Shown in pieces: positions 7,863 through 15,563 of a stretch of DNA of 20,554 nt. Under the pieces are notes generated by a model. It saw nothing but the letters and a program-made list of their open reading frames with translations, had not been told where the DNA came from and ran no database searches. Both the position numbers and the translations under genes were made by a program. The stretch is from CAYSWH01 sp964434775 (GTDB taxonomy: Bacteria; Patescibacteriota; JACMRA01), in NCBI GenBank assembly GCA_964434775.1, contig CAYSWH010000033.1, forward strand, positions 1-20,554, given 5' to 3'. How positions within the stretch are numbered: position 1 is the stretch's first letter; each line of letters opens with the position of its first letter.

Positions 7863-9122
7863 TTAAGATAGATATTTTCGAGGATCAGTAATTTTTCCGG
7901 TGATGGCCGTGGCAGCAGCAGTGGCCGGAGAAGCTAAATAAATAAAAGCTTCACTACTACCCATTCTTCCTTTAAAATTACGATTACTGGTAGAGACGCA
8001 GACCTCTCCGTCAGACAAAACCCCTCCGTGCCTGCCTAAACAAGGACCGCAGCCGGGATTAGTCACGATAGCCCCTTTTTGCATAAAGAATTCTACATAC
8101 CCTCGAGTAAGGGCTTGTAAATATACTTTTTTGGAGGCCGGCGTAATTATTACTCTGGTTTCCGGATTTAAATTGTAGTTTTGCCACATCTGATAAACCA
8201 CCTCCAAATCTTGAATCCGGCAGTTGGTGCAAGAACCGATAAATACTTGATCCACCTTAACTTCTTCTTTTTCCAAGTTCTTTACAGTATCTACATTGTC
8301 AATATCATGAGGCTTAGCGATCAAGGGTTTGAGATCGGATACATCATAGTTTACCACCCGAGTAAAATTACTACCCTCTTCACTAAAATAATAAGCAACA
8401 TCTACTACAGACTCACGCTTGTTTTCCTTTAAGTACTCTACGGTTTTTTCGTCCGGAGCTACAATTGCTGCTTCAGCTCCCATTTCCGCCGACATGTTAG
8501 TCAAGGTCAGTCTATCCGGAATATTCATTTTTTCTACTGTAGGCCCTCCCCACTCCATAACGTTGTAGGCTCCCCCTTCGGGCCCAAAATCACCTGCAGC
8601 CTTTAAGACCACATCTTTGGCAAAAACCCCTGCGGGCAATTCTCCGGTTACGTTTATTTTAATTGTACCGGGTACTTTAAACCAACATTTCCCGGTAGCC
8701 ATGGCAATAGCGGCATCTGTTGAACCCACCCCGATAGTAATTGCTCCCATAGCTCCGCTGGTAGGTGTGTGGGAATCTGCCCCCAAAATTAAATTACCCG
8801 GACCAACCAACCTTTCTGCCATTAACTGGTGACATACTCCGTCAGTATAAACTTTAATACCATTTTGAGCGGCAAATTTTCGTACTTTGTTTTGTAAAGC
8901 GGCCATCTTGGTATTTGGTGCCGGATAAGCGTGATCAAAAGGAATAAAAATTTTTTGGTTATTCCATACTTGATCGGCAATTTGCTCAAAAGGTTCTACT
9001 GCCCAAGAACAAGTTGTATCATGAGCCATTACCAAGTCCAAATCAGCCATTATAAAATCACCGGCTTTTGCTTCTTGATCACTATGTCTGGTAAATATTT
9101 TTTCGGCTAAAGTTTGAGGCAT
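7863..9122 (-). CDS. Isopropylmalate/homoaconitate dehydratase large subunit (LeuC type)
   Basis: 419 residues, the [4Fe-4S] large subunit of a two-subunit dehydratase that isomerises a 2-hydroxyacid by dehydration and rehydration. Iron-sulfur ligands are visible as C298 in GSCTNCR and C358/C361 in NPGCGPCLGRHGGVL. GADSHTPTSGAMGAI (114-128), the SxSNRNFKGRMG block (377-388) and the C-terminal ASPATAAATAITG (398-409) are family signatures. The length fits the short prokaryotic-archaeal LeuC/HacA/AksD group (about 420) rather than aconitase (about 900) or proteobacterial LeuC (about 466). It is the first gene of the leuC-leuD-leuB-type operon; no leuA or homocitrate synthase gene is in the window. 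Confidence 0.92.
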   Translation of the reverse strand: MPQTLAEKIFTRHSDQEAKAGDFIMADLDLVMAHDTTCSWAVEPFEQIADQVWNNQKIFIPFDHAYPAPNTKMAALQNKVRKFAAQNGIKVYTDGVCHQLMAERLVGPGNLILGADSHTPTSGAMGAITIGVGSTDAAIAMATGKCWFKVPGTIKINVTGELPAGVFAKDVVLKAAGDFGPEGGAYNVMEWGGPTVEKMNIPDRLTLTNMSAEMGAEAAIVAPDEKTVEYLKENKRESVVDVAYYFSEEGSNFTRVVNYDVSDLKPLIAKPHDIDNVDTVKNLEKEEVKVDQVFIGSCTNCRIQDLEVVYQMWQNYNLNPETRVIITPASKKVYLQALTRGYVEFFMQKGAIVTNPGCGPCLGRHGGVLSDGEVCVSTSNRNFKGRMGSSEAFIYLASPATAAATAITGKITDPRKYLS

Positions 9123-9212
9123 ATTTCAATTGTTATCGTTTATAATTAGATAACCTGTCTCGCAAACATAAAATTATCCAAGTTTCGGGTTGCGATTTAT
9201 TTCTGTATCAAA

Positions 9213-9241
9213 TTTCTATTTAAAGAGCTCATTTAAGTCAA
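9213..9241 (-). promoter_or_regulatory. Predicted promoter of the leuCDB-type operon
   Basis: TTGACT (minus strand, 9241-9236) and TAGAAA (9218-9213) are 17 bases apart, in the 168-base gap after pheT. Transcription would start near 9206, with a leader of about 84 bases. I see no attenuator-like peptide rich in Leu or other T-box/leader structure. Confidence 0.4.
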
Positions 9242-9290
9242 ATATTTATCTATTTTGTCCTAAAAAGGTATTTTCTGTTATATTTTTAAC

Positions 9291-11837
9291 TTACCTCCAG
9301 ACTATCTTATCTGAAATTTGTTTCAATGAATTAAATAATTCTTTCTCCCAAGCACTTATTTCTTCACTGGCTAAAGTTCTTTGATAGTTTATAAACTCGA
9401 CCTTAAAGTTTAGAATATCCTGACCTGCTTCACTTTCCAGCCTCTCCTCGGGAGATACAAAAATTTTGGTATCAGATTTCTTTCTGTTTATTTGATTTAT
9501 AGCTTTATCAACTTCAGCCCATAAAAGCAAGTTCGGAACATACAAAGAATAATTGCGACTTACTGAAGGAAAAGGACTTTCATCAAAATAAGCAGTTAAT
9601 TCACGGACCTGATAATTCCAGCTCCCCAGATCAACTTCAATGTACCAAAGTAGCTTATCAAGGGGAATGTCATATAACTTCTTGATTTTTTTGGAAACCT
9701 GAATAAGTGTTCCTTTGATAGTGGAAGTAATAAATTCGTATCCTTTACCTTGTTCGTTTTCAAGTGCTGTAGTTTGAATCTTTTCTTTGGAAATCCTTGC
9801 CAATAAAGAGTTGAGAACACTGGTTGCTTCATATGGATCATTTGAAATCAATGTCAGAGCTAAAAAATTATCTTCTTTAATATCAGTATAATCTCTACTT
9901 TGTCCTTTCTGAGGAATAGAGTTGAAGACTTTGTTGAGTTCAAATATTCGGGGAGATTTATGTCCAAGTTTAATGTTCTCGGATAAGGATTTAAGCAAAG
10001 ACGGTAAAAGTCTAGTACGAAGATAGACATCTTGGCTTCGATAGGCATTTGCTAGGGTAGGAGCAACATCCAAAGACTCCTTTGTCAGAAACTTTTCCGA
10101 CAAGAAAGGTCTGGTAATTATTTCGTTAAATCCGTATTCCAGACAGAAGGATTTGAGAGCAAAAAGAGAGAAGTATTGCTCATGTAAATTTCTTTCTGTA
10201 GAAAATTGAAGATAGTGAGAAAAAACAGTATCGTAACCAATAAGCTTGGCTAATTCGGTTAATAAATCTTCTTGACTCTGGATCAAGGTATAGTATGGGT
10301 GTAGGTTTAAGAAGCCGTCTTTATAATCGCCTAAAAGTCTCAGCTTCTCCTCTAAAATAGGTTTCCAAAAATCAACTCCTCGATTATCCAGCCTCTGAAC
10401 AATATATTCAAAATCAACCTCAATTATTTTTCGCCAATTATAGTTGAGAGCAAGTTCCAAAGCTTCGGTGGGATTATCTGATTGAGCCGTCCAACCAAAA
10501 ACATCCGGATTAAACCAAAAATAGATATACTTAAGAGAGACCTCATCCCCCAAGATTTCAAGCAGATGAAGTAAAAAGATCAGCTTTTGACGAATATTTA
10601 CTTGTCCGGCCCATATTTTGGAACCGTCTGAACGATATTTTAGCCTAAAGGAATTACGGGCTACTTCTTCCGCCGGAAAATTAGCAATTTCTACAACCAA
10701 ACGATCATCTTCCGAATCAACTTTGGTGCTTTTCCCTCCTGAAATTGCAGGCACGGCCAAGGTTTGACCCTTTTCATTTTTTAAAACTCTGACCCCTACA
10801 GGGAGCTCGACTTTTTTGAGCTGCCCTAAACCTTCAAAGGTTTCCGAGAACTGCAATTCTTGAACATTCCATTTCAGTGGGAGAATCTCTTTAGAAGGAT
10901 CGCTGTGTTCTCCAAAAGCTAAATGACTTAGCTTGCGACGACTAAAAAAGTGGGAAGGTTGGCCCATATCCCTGAGCAGATAATTGGATAAGTCAGCTAG
11001 ACCGCCTACCAGATTCATCTCCAAAAGAAACATGTCCTTCTTCAAATCATGAGGTAGATGGTAATCACCCGGATTATTTTGTTTTAGATCCAAACTAAAT
11101 AACCAGAATGAGTTGGAATAACCGGTACTATCTTTAAACTCTCCTTGGATATAATCTTCCTTTGAAATATTGCGAGTTACTTCCTTGATTATATCAAAAT
11201 TGGAATCTGTCAGTCTTTTGGCCTTTTCAGTTAACCTATTAGTATCAGCCAAACAAGAGTTGATTTCCAAAGCCATTCCCAGATGATTGGCGATCACCCC
11301 TATCCTGTCCGGCAACACTTTAATATCAAAAATTGTCTCTCGAGGAAATAAATCCGAAAAAACCTTACAAATACTTATTCCTAAGTATTCTCTCTCTTTT
11401 CTATCTGACAATAAATTATTTAACTCCCACAACCCGTCGCTGAAGCCGGTTTCTTGAAAAAGCTCGCTTTTCCCGCAACTCATACCTTCGCTGATTTCTC
11501 CCCTCATATTTCTTTTGATTATGGTAAAATCAGGCAAAACCGCACCCTCTAAAGCGACCGGAACCAGTAGACCGTCTTTTACGTTCGGGGCAGCTGAAAT
11601 TATTTGAACCGTTTTACTACCTCCAAGATTAACATCAAAAATCGTCAACCTGTCTGCATTCGGATGTTTTTTACTATTTTCAATTCGACCAACCAGGACC
11701 TTACCGCCAAAATAATCATCTATTAGTTGAATTTCTTCAACCTCCGAAGATTTGGTAGTTATAATCTTGGCCAGATCATTATCTTGGAGATCTGACAGCT
11801 CTATATATTTTTCCAACCAGGATCTTAAAAATTTCAT
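9291..11837 (-). CDS. pheT: Phenylalanyl-tRNA synthetase beta subunit
   Basis: 848 residues. PheT forms the alpha2-beta2 synthetase that charges tRNA-Phe; it holds the tRNA-binding and editing domains. Visible domains: the N-terminal B1 region, the EMAP-type OB fold (about 42-155, with HPNADRL and the later GMSCGKSEL), the B3/B4 editing domain (about 270-420, LADLSNYLLRDMGQPSHFF and LAVPAISGGKST...SDGSK), a B5-type domain ending QEDLLTELAKLIGYD (about 530), the catalytic-like core (LRTRLLPSLLKSLSENIKLG) and a C-terminal ferredoxin-fold anticodon-binding domain (FPSVSRNYSLYVP and FINYQRTLASEEISAWE). Matches to consensus are weak in B5. The usual partner pheS is not upstream: repeat copy B and pgl are there instead. 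Confidence 0.93.
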   Translation of the reverse strand: MKFLRSWLEKYIELSDLQDNDLAKIITTKSSEVEEIQLIDDYFGGKVLVGRIENSKKHPNADRLTIFDVNLGGSKTVQIISAAPNVKDGLLVPVALEGAVLPDFTIIKRNMRGEISEGMSCGKSELFQETGFSDGLWELNNLLSDRKEREYLGISICKVFSDLFPRETIFDIKVLPDRIGVIANHLGMALEINSCLADTNRLTEKAKRLTDSNFDIIKEVTRNISKEDYIQGEFKDSTGYSNSFWLFSLDLKQNNPGDYHLPHDLKKDMFLLEMNLVGGLADLSNYLLRDMGQPSHFFSRRKLSHLAFGEHSDPSKEILPLKWNVQELQFSETFEGLGQLKKVELPVGVRVLKNEKGQTLAVPAISGGKSTKVDSEDDRLVVEIANFPAEEVARNSFRLKYRSDGSKIWAGQVNIRQKLIFLLHLLEILGDEVSLKYIYFWFNPDVFGWTAQSDNPTEALELALNYNWRKIIEVDFEYIVQRLDNRGVDFWKPILEEKLRLLGDYKDGFLNLHPYYTLIQSQEDLLTELAKLIGYDTVFSHYLQFSTERNLHEQYFSLFALKSFCLEYGFNEIITRPFLSEKFLTKESLDVAPTLANAYRSQDVYLRTRLLPSLLKSLSENIKLGHKSPRIFELNKVFNSIPQKGQSRDYTDIKEDNFLALTLISNDPYEATSVLNSLLARISKEKIQTTALENEQGKGYEFITSTIKGTLIQVSKKIKKLYDIPLDKLLWYIEVDLGSWNYQVRELTAYFDESPFPSVSRNYSLYVPNLLLWAEVDKAINQINRKKSDTKIFVSPEERLESEAGQDILNFKVEFINYQRTLASEEISAWEKELFNSLKQISDKIVWR

Positions 11838-11875
11838 ACTTAAAGGTTACAAAATGTTAATCTAATTCTTTAAGT

Positions 11876-11902
11876 CTTCTACCAAAGGCTTTCTTTTGTC
11901 AA
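11876..11902 (-). promoter_or_regulatory. Possible promoter of pheT
   Basis: A perfect TTGACA (minus strand, 11902-11897) lies 60 bases upstream of the ATG. The best -10 candidate, TAGAAG (11881-11876), is only 15 bases away, so the -10 assignment is uncertain. Confidence 0.28.
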
Positions 11903-11968
11903 TTTTCAAAAAATATCCTACTTAATTAATCCGGTTAAAAAAGCTTTAAAGAGTCTTCTTATTTTTTA

Positions 11969-12231
11969 TATAGCTAAACCACATTAAAACTAGACATTTC
12001 CAAATTCTACTCCGTCACTTGCCAAGTTGTCATCCTGAATTTATTCGTATCAAATACCTCGCCGCTTGCGGCGGGGTCCGAAACATTGTTTCGGGTCTAG
12101 GGCTTGCCCTGGGGTTTGATACCAACAGGGGCTAGCACGAAGTGGGGATTCATTTCAGGATCTATGTCTAAAAGAGGTGCCGAAACAAGTTCGCCGTGAC
12201 AAGTGTGTAGGTTATGTTTAGATCGACTAAA
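11969..12231 (+). repeat. Dispersed intergenic repeat, copy B (with nested 110-bp hairpin module)
   Basis: This 263-bp copy runs from TATAGCTAAACC to GATCGACTAAAA. It has the same order of elements as copy A: the CACTTGCCAAGTTG palindrome arm, CATCCTGAATTTATT, the inner module (12046-12155), CAGGATCTAT, and the CCGAAACAAGTTCGCCGTGAC arm. The outer right arm differs from copy A at many positions (for example GTCTAAAAGAGG versus TCGAAGAGA). It occupies the gap between the pgl stop codon and the pheT promoter. Confidence 0.9.
12046..12155 (+). repeat. Nested 110-bp palindromic module in copy B
   Basis: Closing stem GTATCAAA (12047-12054) pairs with TTTGATAC (12115-12122). Inside are hairpins at about 12057-12076 (nine-pair stem around a TT/CTTG loop), 12078-12094 (CCGAAACATTGTTTCGG) and 12097-12112 (CTAGGGCTTGCCCTGG, one T-G pair). 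The hairpins abut one another almost without spacers, so the module could fold as a compact four-way junction. Confidence 0.85.
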
Positions 12232-12345
12232 ACAATTCTTTAAAACTAAGCTCACCTTTATATTTTTTAATTCATAGCACAATCAAATCGTATCAATATC
12301 AAATTAAGCCTAGAAACTAGCCATATTGATAATCTAAAAACCTAA

Positions 12346-13047
12346 CTAATCACCGCCCATAAAAAAAATATGCAGTTCGGGATGGGCCATCAAAAATTTC
12401 ACCGGAAATTCTGTCCCGCTCATCTCTCCTTTAAGCATTTCAGGGACAATAAATTCTTTATTCTCGCCACAAACCATTAAGATGATTTTTCTGGAATTAA
12501 GTATTGTTTGTAGGGTGAGAGTCAACCTTTCTCCGGTTTGGTACTGAACCGGAGCTTCTGTAGCAATCACTTTCTCTTTGGATCCAAAGTAAGAACCTTC
12601 CGGAAAAAGAGAAGCAATATGACCATCTTCTCCGACTCCTAGTAGAGTTAGATCAAAATAGGGGGCTTCCAAAGAATCAATCTCTTCAAAATATAGGTCC
12701 AGACACTTTTCCAAAGTAAGTCCGGTGTTAAAATATACAAATCTATGCCATTCTTCAAATGATTCCGGAAAATTATCTTTTAGAAGTTTGTAGTTTGACT
12801 CAGGACTACTCAGATCCACAAATCGTTCATCAGTTTGAAAAACTTCAATTTCCTGCCAAGGAATAACTGCCGTTCGATCAAGTTTACGATAAAAATTTAC
12901 CGGGGTTCTACCACCGGGAAGAGCTATTCTAACTTTTCCGAATTCACTTTGGGCCTGTAAAATATTTTCCAGAAAAAAATCCTTTAGTGATTCTTCCAGT
13001 TTTTCTAGGTTTGAAAAACTATGTAAGACTGGCTTATATATTTGCAT
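12346..13047 (-). CDS. pgl: 6-phosphogluconolactonase
   Basis: 233 residues, Pgl/DevB type. It hydrolyses 6-phosphogluconolactone to 6-phosphogluconate in the oxidative pentose phosphate pathway. Motifs: IALPGGRTPVNFY (41-53, phosphate loop), VFQTDERFVDLSSPESNYKLL (69-89), LLGVGEDGHIASLFP (135-149, with the catalytic His of the GEDGH block) and the C-terminal RLTLTLQTILNSRKI (174-188) and MVCGENK. It is near the usual 230-240 residues and appears complete. No glucose-6-phosphate dehydrogenase or 6-phosphogluconate dehydrogenase is in the window. It has its own strong promoter just downstream of the tRNA gene and a leader of about 150 bases. Confidence 0.92.
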   Translation of the reverse strand: MQIYKPVLHSFSNLEKLEESLKDFFLENILQAQSEFGKVRIALPGGRTPVNFYRKLDRTAVIPWQEIEVFQTDERFVDLSSPESNYKLLKDNFPESFEEWHRFVYFNTGLTLEKCLDLYFEEIDSLEAPYFDLTLLGVGEDGHIASLFPEGSYFGSKEKVIATEAPVQYQTGERLTLTLQTILNSRKIILMVCGENKEFIVPEMLKGEMSGTEFPVKFLMAHPELHIFFMGGD

Positions 13048-13203
13048 ATTACTAATTTATTAAATCAACTACTGAACTAAGGACTTCTCTAAGTCGAAAA
13101 TCAAATGCAAGCAACAAACATAAAATCTTTTCAATGTAAGAATTTTCTTAATTTAGTATTTATTATTTAGTTAAATTTCTTAGCATTTATTCTCTGAAAG
13201 AAT

Positions 13204-13232
13204 ATTATATCTTCAAACACTATCAATATCAA
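13204..13232 (-). promoter_or_regulatory. Predicted promoter of pgl
   Basis: TTGATA (minus strand, 13232-13227), a 17-base spacer and a perfect TATAAT (13209-13204): the best sigma-70-like match in the window. It lies 16 bases beyond the tRNA 3' end. Transcription would begin near 13197, giving a leader of about 150 bases to pgl. I see no riboswitch in that leader. Confidence 0.6.
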
Positions 13233-13247
13233 CAAGTAATTCAATTT

Positions 13248-13323
13248 TGGTGGACCCGGTGGGACTCGAACCCACGACCAAAGGATTAAGAGTCCTCTGC
13301 TCTACCAACTGAGCTACAGGTCC
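13248..13323 (-). tRNA. tRNA-Lys (anticodon CTT)
   Basis: 76 bases including an encoded CCA. The acceptor stem GGACCTG pairs with CGGGTCC (one T-G pair); the D arm is GCTCAGTTGGTAGAGC; the anticodon stem GAGGA/TCCTT encloses CTCTTAA with anticodon CTT; the T arm is GTGGG-TTCGAGT-CCCAC; the discriminator base is A. It reads AAG codons. Confidence 0.97.
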
Positions 13324-13329
13324 AAGATT

Positions 13330-13359
13330 AGATTACCAAGAAAAACACAGTTTTGTCAA
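13330..13359 (-). promoter_or_regulatory. Predicted promoter of tRNA-Lys
   Basis: A perfect TTGACA (minus strand, 13359-13354) is followed after 18 bases by TAATCT (13335-13330). The tRNA 5' end lies 7 bases further on, at the expected start site, so transcription may begin at or very near the mature 5' end. Confidence 0.42.
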
Positions 13360-13360
13360 T

Positions 13361-13385
13361 AAAAAAGCCCCTTTAAAAAAGGGCT
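13361..13385 (-). terminator. Rho-independent terminator of the infA-khpA operon
   Basis: On the minus strand an AGCCC...GGGCT hairpin, extended by TTT/AAA pairs in the loop region, is followed directly by TTTTTT. It lies 37 bases after the khpA stop codon and just before the tRNA-Lys promoter, so it separates the two units. Confidence 0.8.
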
Positions 13386-13422
13386 ATCAATATATTTCAA
13401 ATAAAAAACTTAGGAAGGTAGG

Positions 13423-13797
13423 TTAATTTATAACAAGATCGTTTATGTCCTCATCCAAGTTAACTTTGGCTTGAGGTTCGCTTGGCTGTTCACCCTGATC
13501 TGAGTTACTCGTTTTATCATCTTTTTTACTACCGTACTTCAAAGTACCATCAGGTTCCAAGAACTGAATTCTGACATTCATGTTGTTAGCCTTGCCTACG
13601 GCCTTCATAATTGTTTTGATAGCTGTAGCCATGACTCCGTTTCTACCAATCACAATACCCATATCTTTAGGATCTACCTTCACCTGCAAAAGAACTCCCA
13701 TCTCATCTACTTTTCTGTTTACATCGACCTTTTCGGGAACCGTAACCAAACTGTTCAAAATGCTGTTTAGAGTTGACGTATCTATTGTATCTGACAT
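13423..13797 (-). CDS. khpA: KH-domain RNA-binding protein KhpA-like
   Basis: 124 residues. KhpA is a small single-KH protein that binds RNA, often together with KhpB, in ribosome and cell-division control. The KH core LLQVKVDPKDMGIVIGRNGVM has the GxxG loop as G51-R-N-G54 (the usual sequence is GRxG), followed by the helix ATAIKTIMKAVG. The first 20 residues and an acidic, Ser/Gln-rich tail (about 90-124, SNSDQGEQPSEPQ) extend it beyond the usual 75-85 residues. It follows rpsP by 28 bases, the neighbour order seen in many bacteria (rpsP-khpA). It is the last gene before the terminator. Confidence 0.88.
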   Translation of the reverse strand: MSDTIDTSTLNSILNSLVTVPEKVDVNRKVDEMGVLLQVKVDPKDMGIVIGRNGVMATAIKTIMKAVGKANNMNVRIQFLEPDGTLKYGSKKDDKTSNSDQGEQPSEPQAKVNLDEDINDLVIN

Positions 13798-13825
13798 ACT
13801 ACTACTTATATTATTTAACTACAAC

Positions 13826-14065
13826 TTATTTAATAATTGCCTTCTTTTTTAACAAACTTCTTACTCTTGGAGAGGTTTCCAAATTCAATTTTTCTACATA
13901 ATACTTAATTCTGTCAACATTTATATCAAATATATCCTTGTTTGGATCGTAAAAACCCAAAATTTCTTTCTGCCCCTTTGTTACGTGAGTACGTTTCTCA
14001 CTAACCACCACTCTATACATTTTATAATTTTTTCTTCCTACCGGACGTAATCTTACTACTAACAT
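13826..14065 (-). CDS. rpsP: Ribosomal protein bS16
   Basis: 79 residues, a component of the small subunit body. The N-terminal MLVVRLRPVGRKNYKMYRVVV is the diagnostic bS16 opening, followed by GFYDPNKDIFDINVDRIKYYVEKL (about 37-60) and SPRVRSLLKKKAI. Length is normal. It lies 9 bases after rpsD, with no Shine-Dalgarno, and is followed by khpA. Its presence directly behind rpsD, where rpoA is normally found, is noteworthy. Confidence 0.96.
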   Translation of the reverse strand: MLVVRLRPVGRKNYKMYRVVVSEKRTHVTKGQKEILGFYDPNKDIFDINVDRIKYYVEKLNLETSPRVRSLLKKKAIIK

Positions 14066-14074
14066 ATTAACACA

Positions 14075-14704
14075 TTAACCAACTTTTCTTGAATAATACT
14101 CTACAACCGCATTAACATTAAAATCTTTGGGGAAATCTTCGTCTATAGGAAGATTTATTACCTTGATTTTTTTATCTTTACCTGTGTCAAGCCAACTTGG
14201 TGATTCTCGGGGAACCTCTAACTGAAAATTCTTCCAAAAGGCTTTATTTTTCTTATTTTCCTTAATTTCAATTTGATCTCCTTCGTGTACCAGATAGGAA
14301 GGAATATTTACTTTCCTACCGTTAACGGTAAAATGACCATGATTTACCAACTGCCTGGCTTGACTTCTGGAATTTGCAAGCCCTGCTCTATAAATAACAT
14401 TATCCAATCTCCTCTCCAAAAAACCTAAGACAATCTTTCCGGTATCAGCATCTTGCGCAAAAGCTCTCTTAAAGAGATTGGCTAACTGTTTTTCCATTAG
14501 CCCGTAGGTAAATCTTATAGTCTGTTTTTCAGCAAGCTGTTTCCCGTATTCGGAAAGTCTCTTAAACTTTCTACCGTGTTCTCCGGGGAAATAGGGTTTT
14601 TTGGAAAAATCATCCTTTGCCGAAAAACTTCTAGCACCCTTAAGAAACAAGTTTTTACCGATTCTTCTGGATAATTTAGTTTTACTTCGTGTATATCTTG
14701 CCAT
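14075..14704 (-). CDS. rpsD: Ribosomal protein uS4
   Basis: 209 residues, a primary 16S rRNA-binding protein that starts 30S assembly. The N-terminal domain includes PYFPGEHGRKFKRLSEYGKQLAEKQ; the S4 RNA-binding domain is RRLDNVIYRAGLANSRSQARQLVNHGHFTVNGRKVNIPSY (about 108-147). The N-terminus has no cysteines, so it is the zinc-free form. It starts 12 bases after rpsK. The leader is TAATTAAATAAT with no Shine-Dalgarno. Confidence 0.96.
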   Translation of the reverse strand: MARYTRSKTKLSRRIGKNLFLKGARSFSAKDDFSKKPYFPGEHGRKFKRLSEYGKQLAEKQTIRFTYGLMEKQLANLFKRAFAQDADTGKIVLGFLERRLDNVIYRAGLANSRSQARQLVNHGHFTVNGRKVNIPSYLVHEGDQIEIKENKKNKAFWKNFQLEVPRESPSWLDTGKDKKIKVINLPIDEDFPKDFNVNAVVEYYSRKVG

Positions 14705-14716
14705 ATTATTTAATTA

Positions 14717-15112
14717 TTAGACTCTTCTTCTTTTTGCAGGTTTGCACCCTCCAAAGGGAAAGCCGGTAATATCTTTGATAGACTCAATCTGCAGGTCCGA
14801 GGATTGAATTGTTCTTAAAAAAGAATCCCTGCCCATTCCGGCACCTTTAATGACTATGTGGGCACTGGAAGCTTCCATTGCTTTTACTCTGTCCAAGACA
14901 TCTTCAGTAGCTTTTTGCGAGGCGAAGGGGGTAGATTTTTTTGCACCCTTAAATCCTACTTTACCGGAAGTTGACCAGTACAAAACTTTACCGTCCAAGT
15001 CAGTTAAAGTAACTATACTATTGTTAAATTCTGCTCGAAGAAAAATTTTAACTACCGAGAGTTTCTTCTTTACTTTAGTCTTCTTTCCCTTTTCCTTGCT
15101 TACTTTTGCCAT
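14717..15112 (-). CDS. rpsK: Ribosomal protein uS11
   Basis: 131 residues from the ATG at 15112 (MAKVSKEKGKK). A TTG six codons upstream, at 15130, is open but would add only KRNNH-type residues, so the ATG is preferred. The core has FNNSIVTLTDLDGKVLYWSTSG, GFKGAKKSTPFASQKA, VIKGAGMGRDSFLR and the C-terminal DITGFPFGGCKPAKRRRV (usual consensus D.TP.PHNGCRP.K.RRV; here PHNG is replaced by PFGG). uS11 is on the 30S platform near the E site and interacts with uS7. Gap to rpsM is 45 bases. Confidence 0.95.
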   Translation of the reverse strand: MAKVSKEKGKKTKVKKKLSVVKIFLRAEFNNSIVTLTDLDGKVLYWSTSGKVGFKGAKKSTPFASQKATEDVLDRVKAMEASSAHIVIKGAGMGRDSFLRTIQSSDLQIESIKDITGFPFGGCKPAKRRRV

Positions 15113-15157
15113 ATGGTTATTTCTTTTCAATAAAAATTTCTTAAATTACAGTTCTGA

Positions 15158-15547
15158 CTAGGTTTTATCTGCAGATTTAGCTCTGCCGCTTCCAGCTGTT
15201 TTTCTAACATTTCCTCTAACAGTTCTAGAGTTGGTTCTGGTAGTTTGACCCCTAACCGGTAGTTTTAGCTTGTGTCTCCAACCTCTGTGAGTGCCTATAT
15301 CAATTAGTCTTTTAATATTGTTTTGTTCCTGTCTCCTGAGATCTGTCTCCAATATATAGTTGGATTCAATATGATTTCTCAAATCCACTATTTGCTGTTC
15401 AGTTAAATCATTTAAAGATATATCAAAAGAAATCCCCATGTCTGTAAGAATTTTTTTGACATTGGTTTTTCCGATTCCTTTTATTGGGGTAAGAGCGAAA
15501 CGGATCTTTTTTTTAGGATTAAGGTTAACTCCTGCAATACGAATCAT
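15158..15547 (-). CDS. rpsM: Ribosomal protein uS13
   Basis: 129 residues, in the 30S head, contacting the P-site tRNA and the 50S bridge. IRIAGVNLNPKKKIRFALTPIKGIG (2-26) contains the helix-two-turn-helix start, and RGWRHKLKLPVRGQTTRTNSRT (about 88-109) is the diagnostic C-terminal block, ending with a basic tail. Length is near normal (115-125). It follows the rpmJ-like gene by 16 bases. Confidence 0.96.
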   Translation of the reverse strand: MIRIAGVNLNPKKKIRFALTPIKGIGKTNVKKILTDMGISFDISLNDLTEQQIVDLRNHIESNYILETDLRRQEQNNIKRLIDIGTHRGWRHKLKLPVRGQTTRTNSRTVRGNVRKTAGSGRAKSADKT

Positions 15548-15563
15548 ATAAGAATAATGTAAA

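Noticed and set aside
12097..12282. Minus-strand 61-codon frame containing CHGELVSAP
   Set aside because: It is translated repeat copy B; the sequence is explained by palindromic arms, and the frame is not kept in copies A and C.
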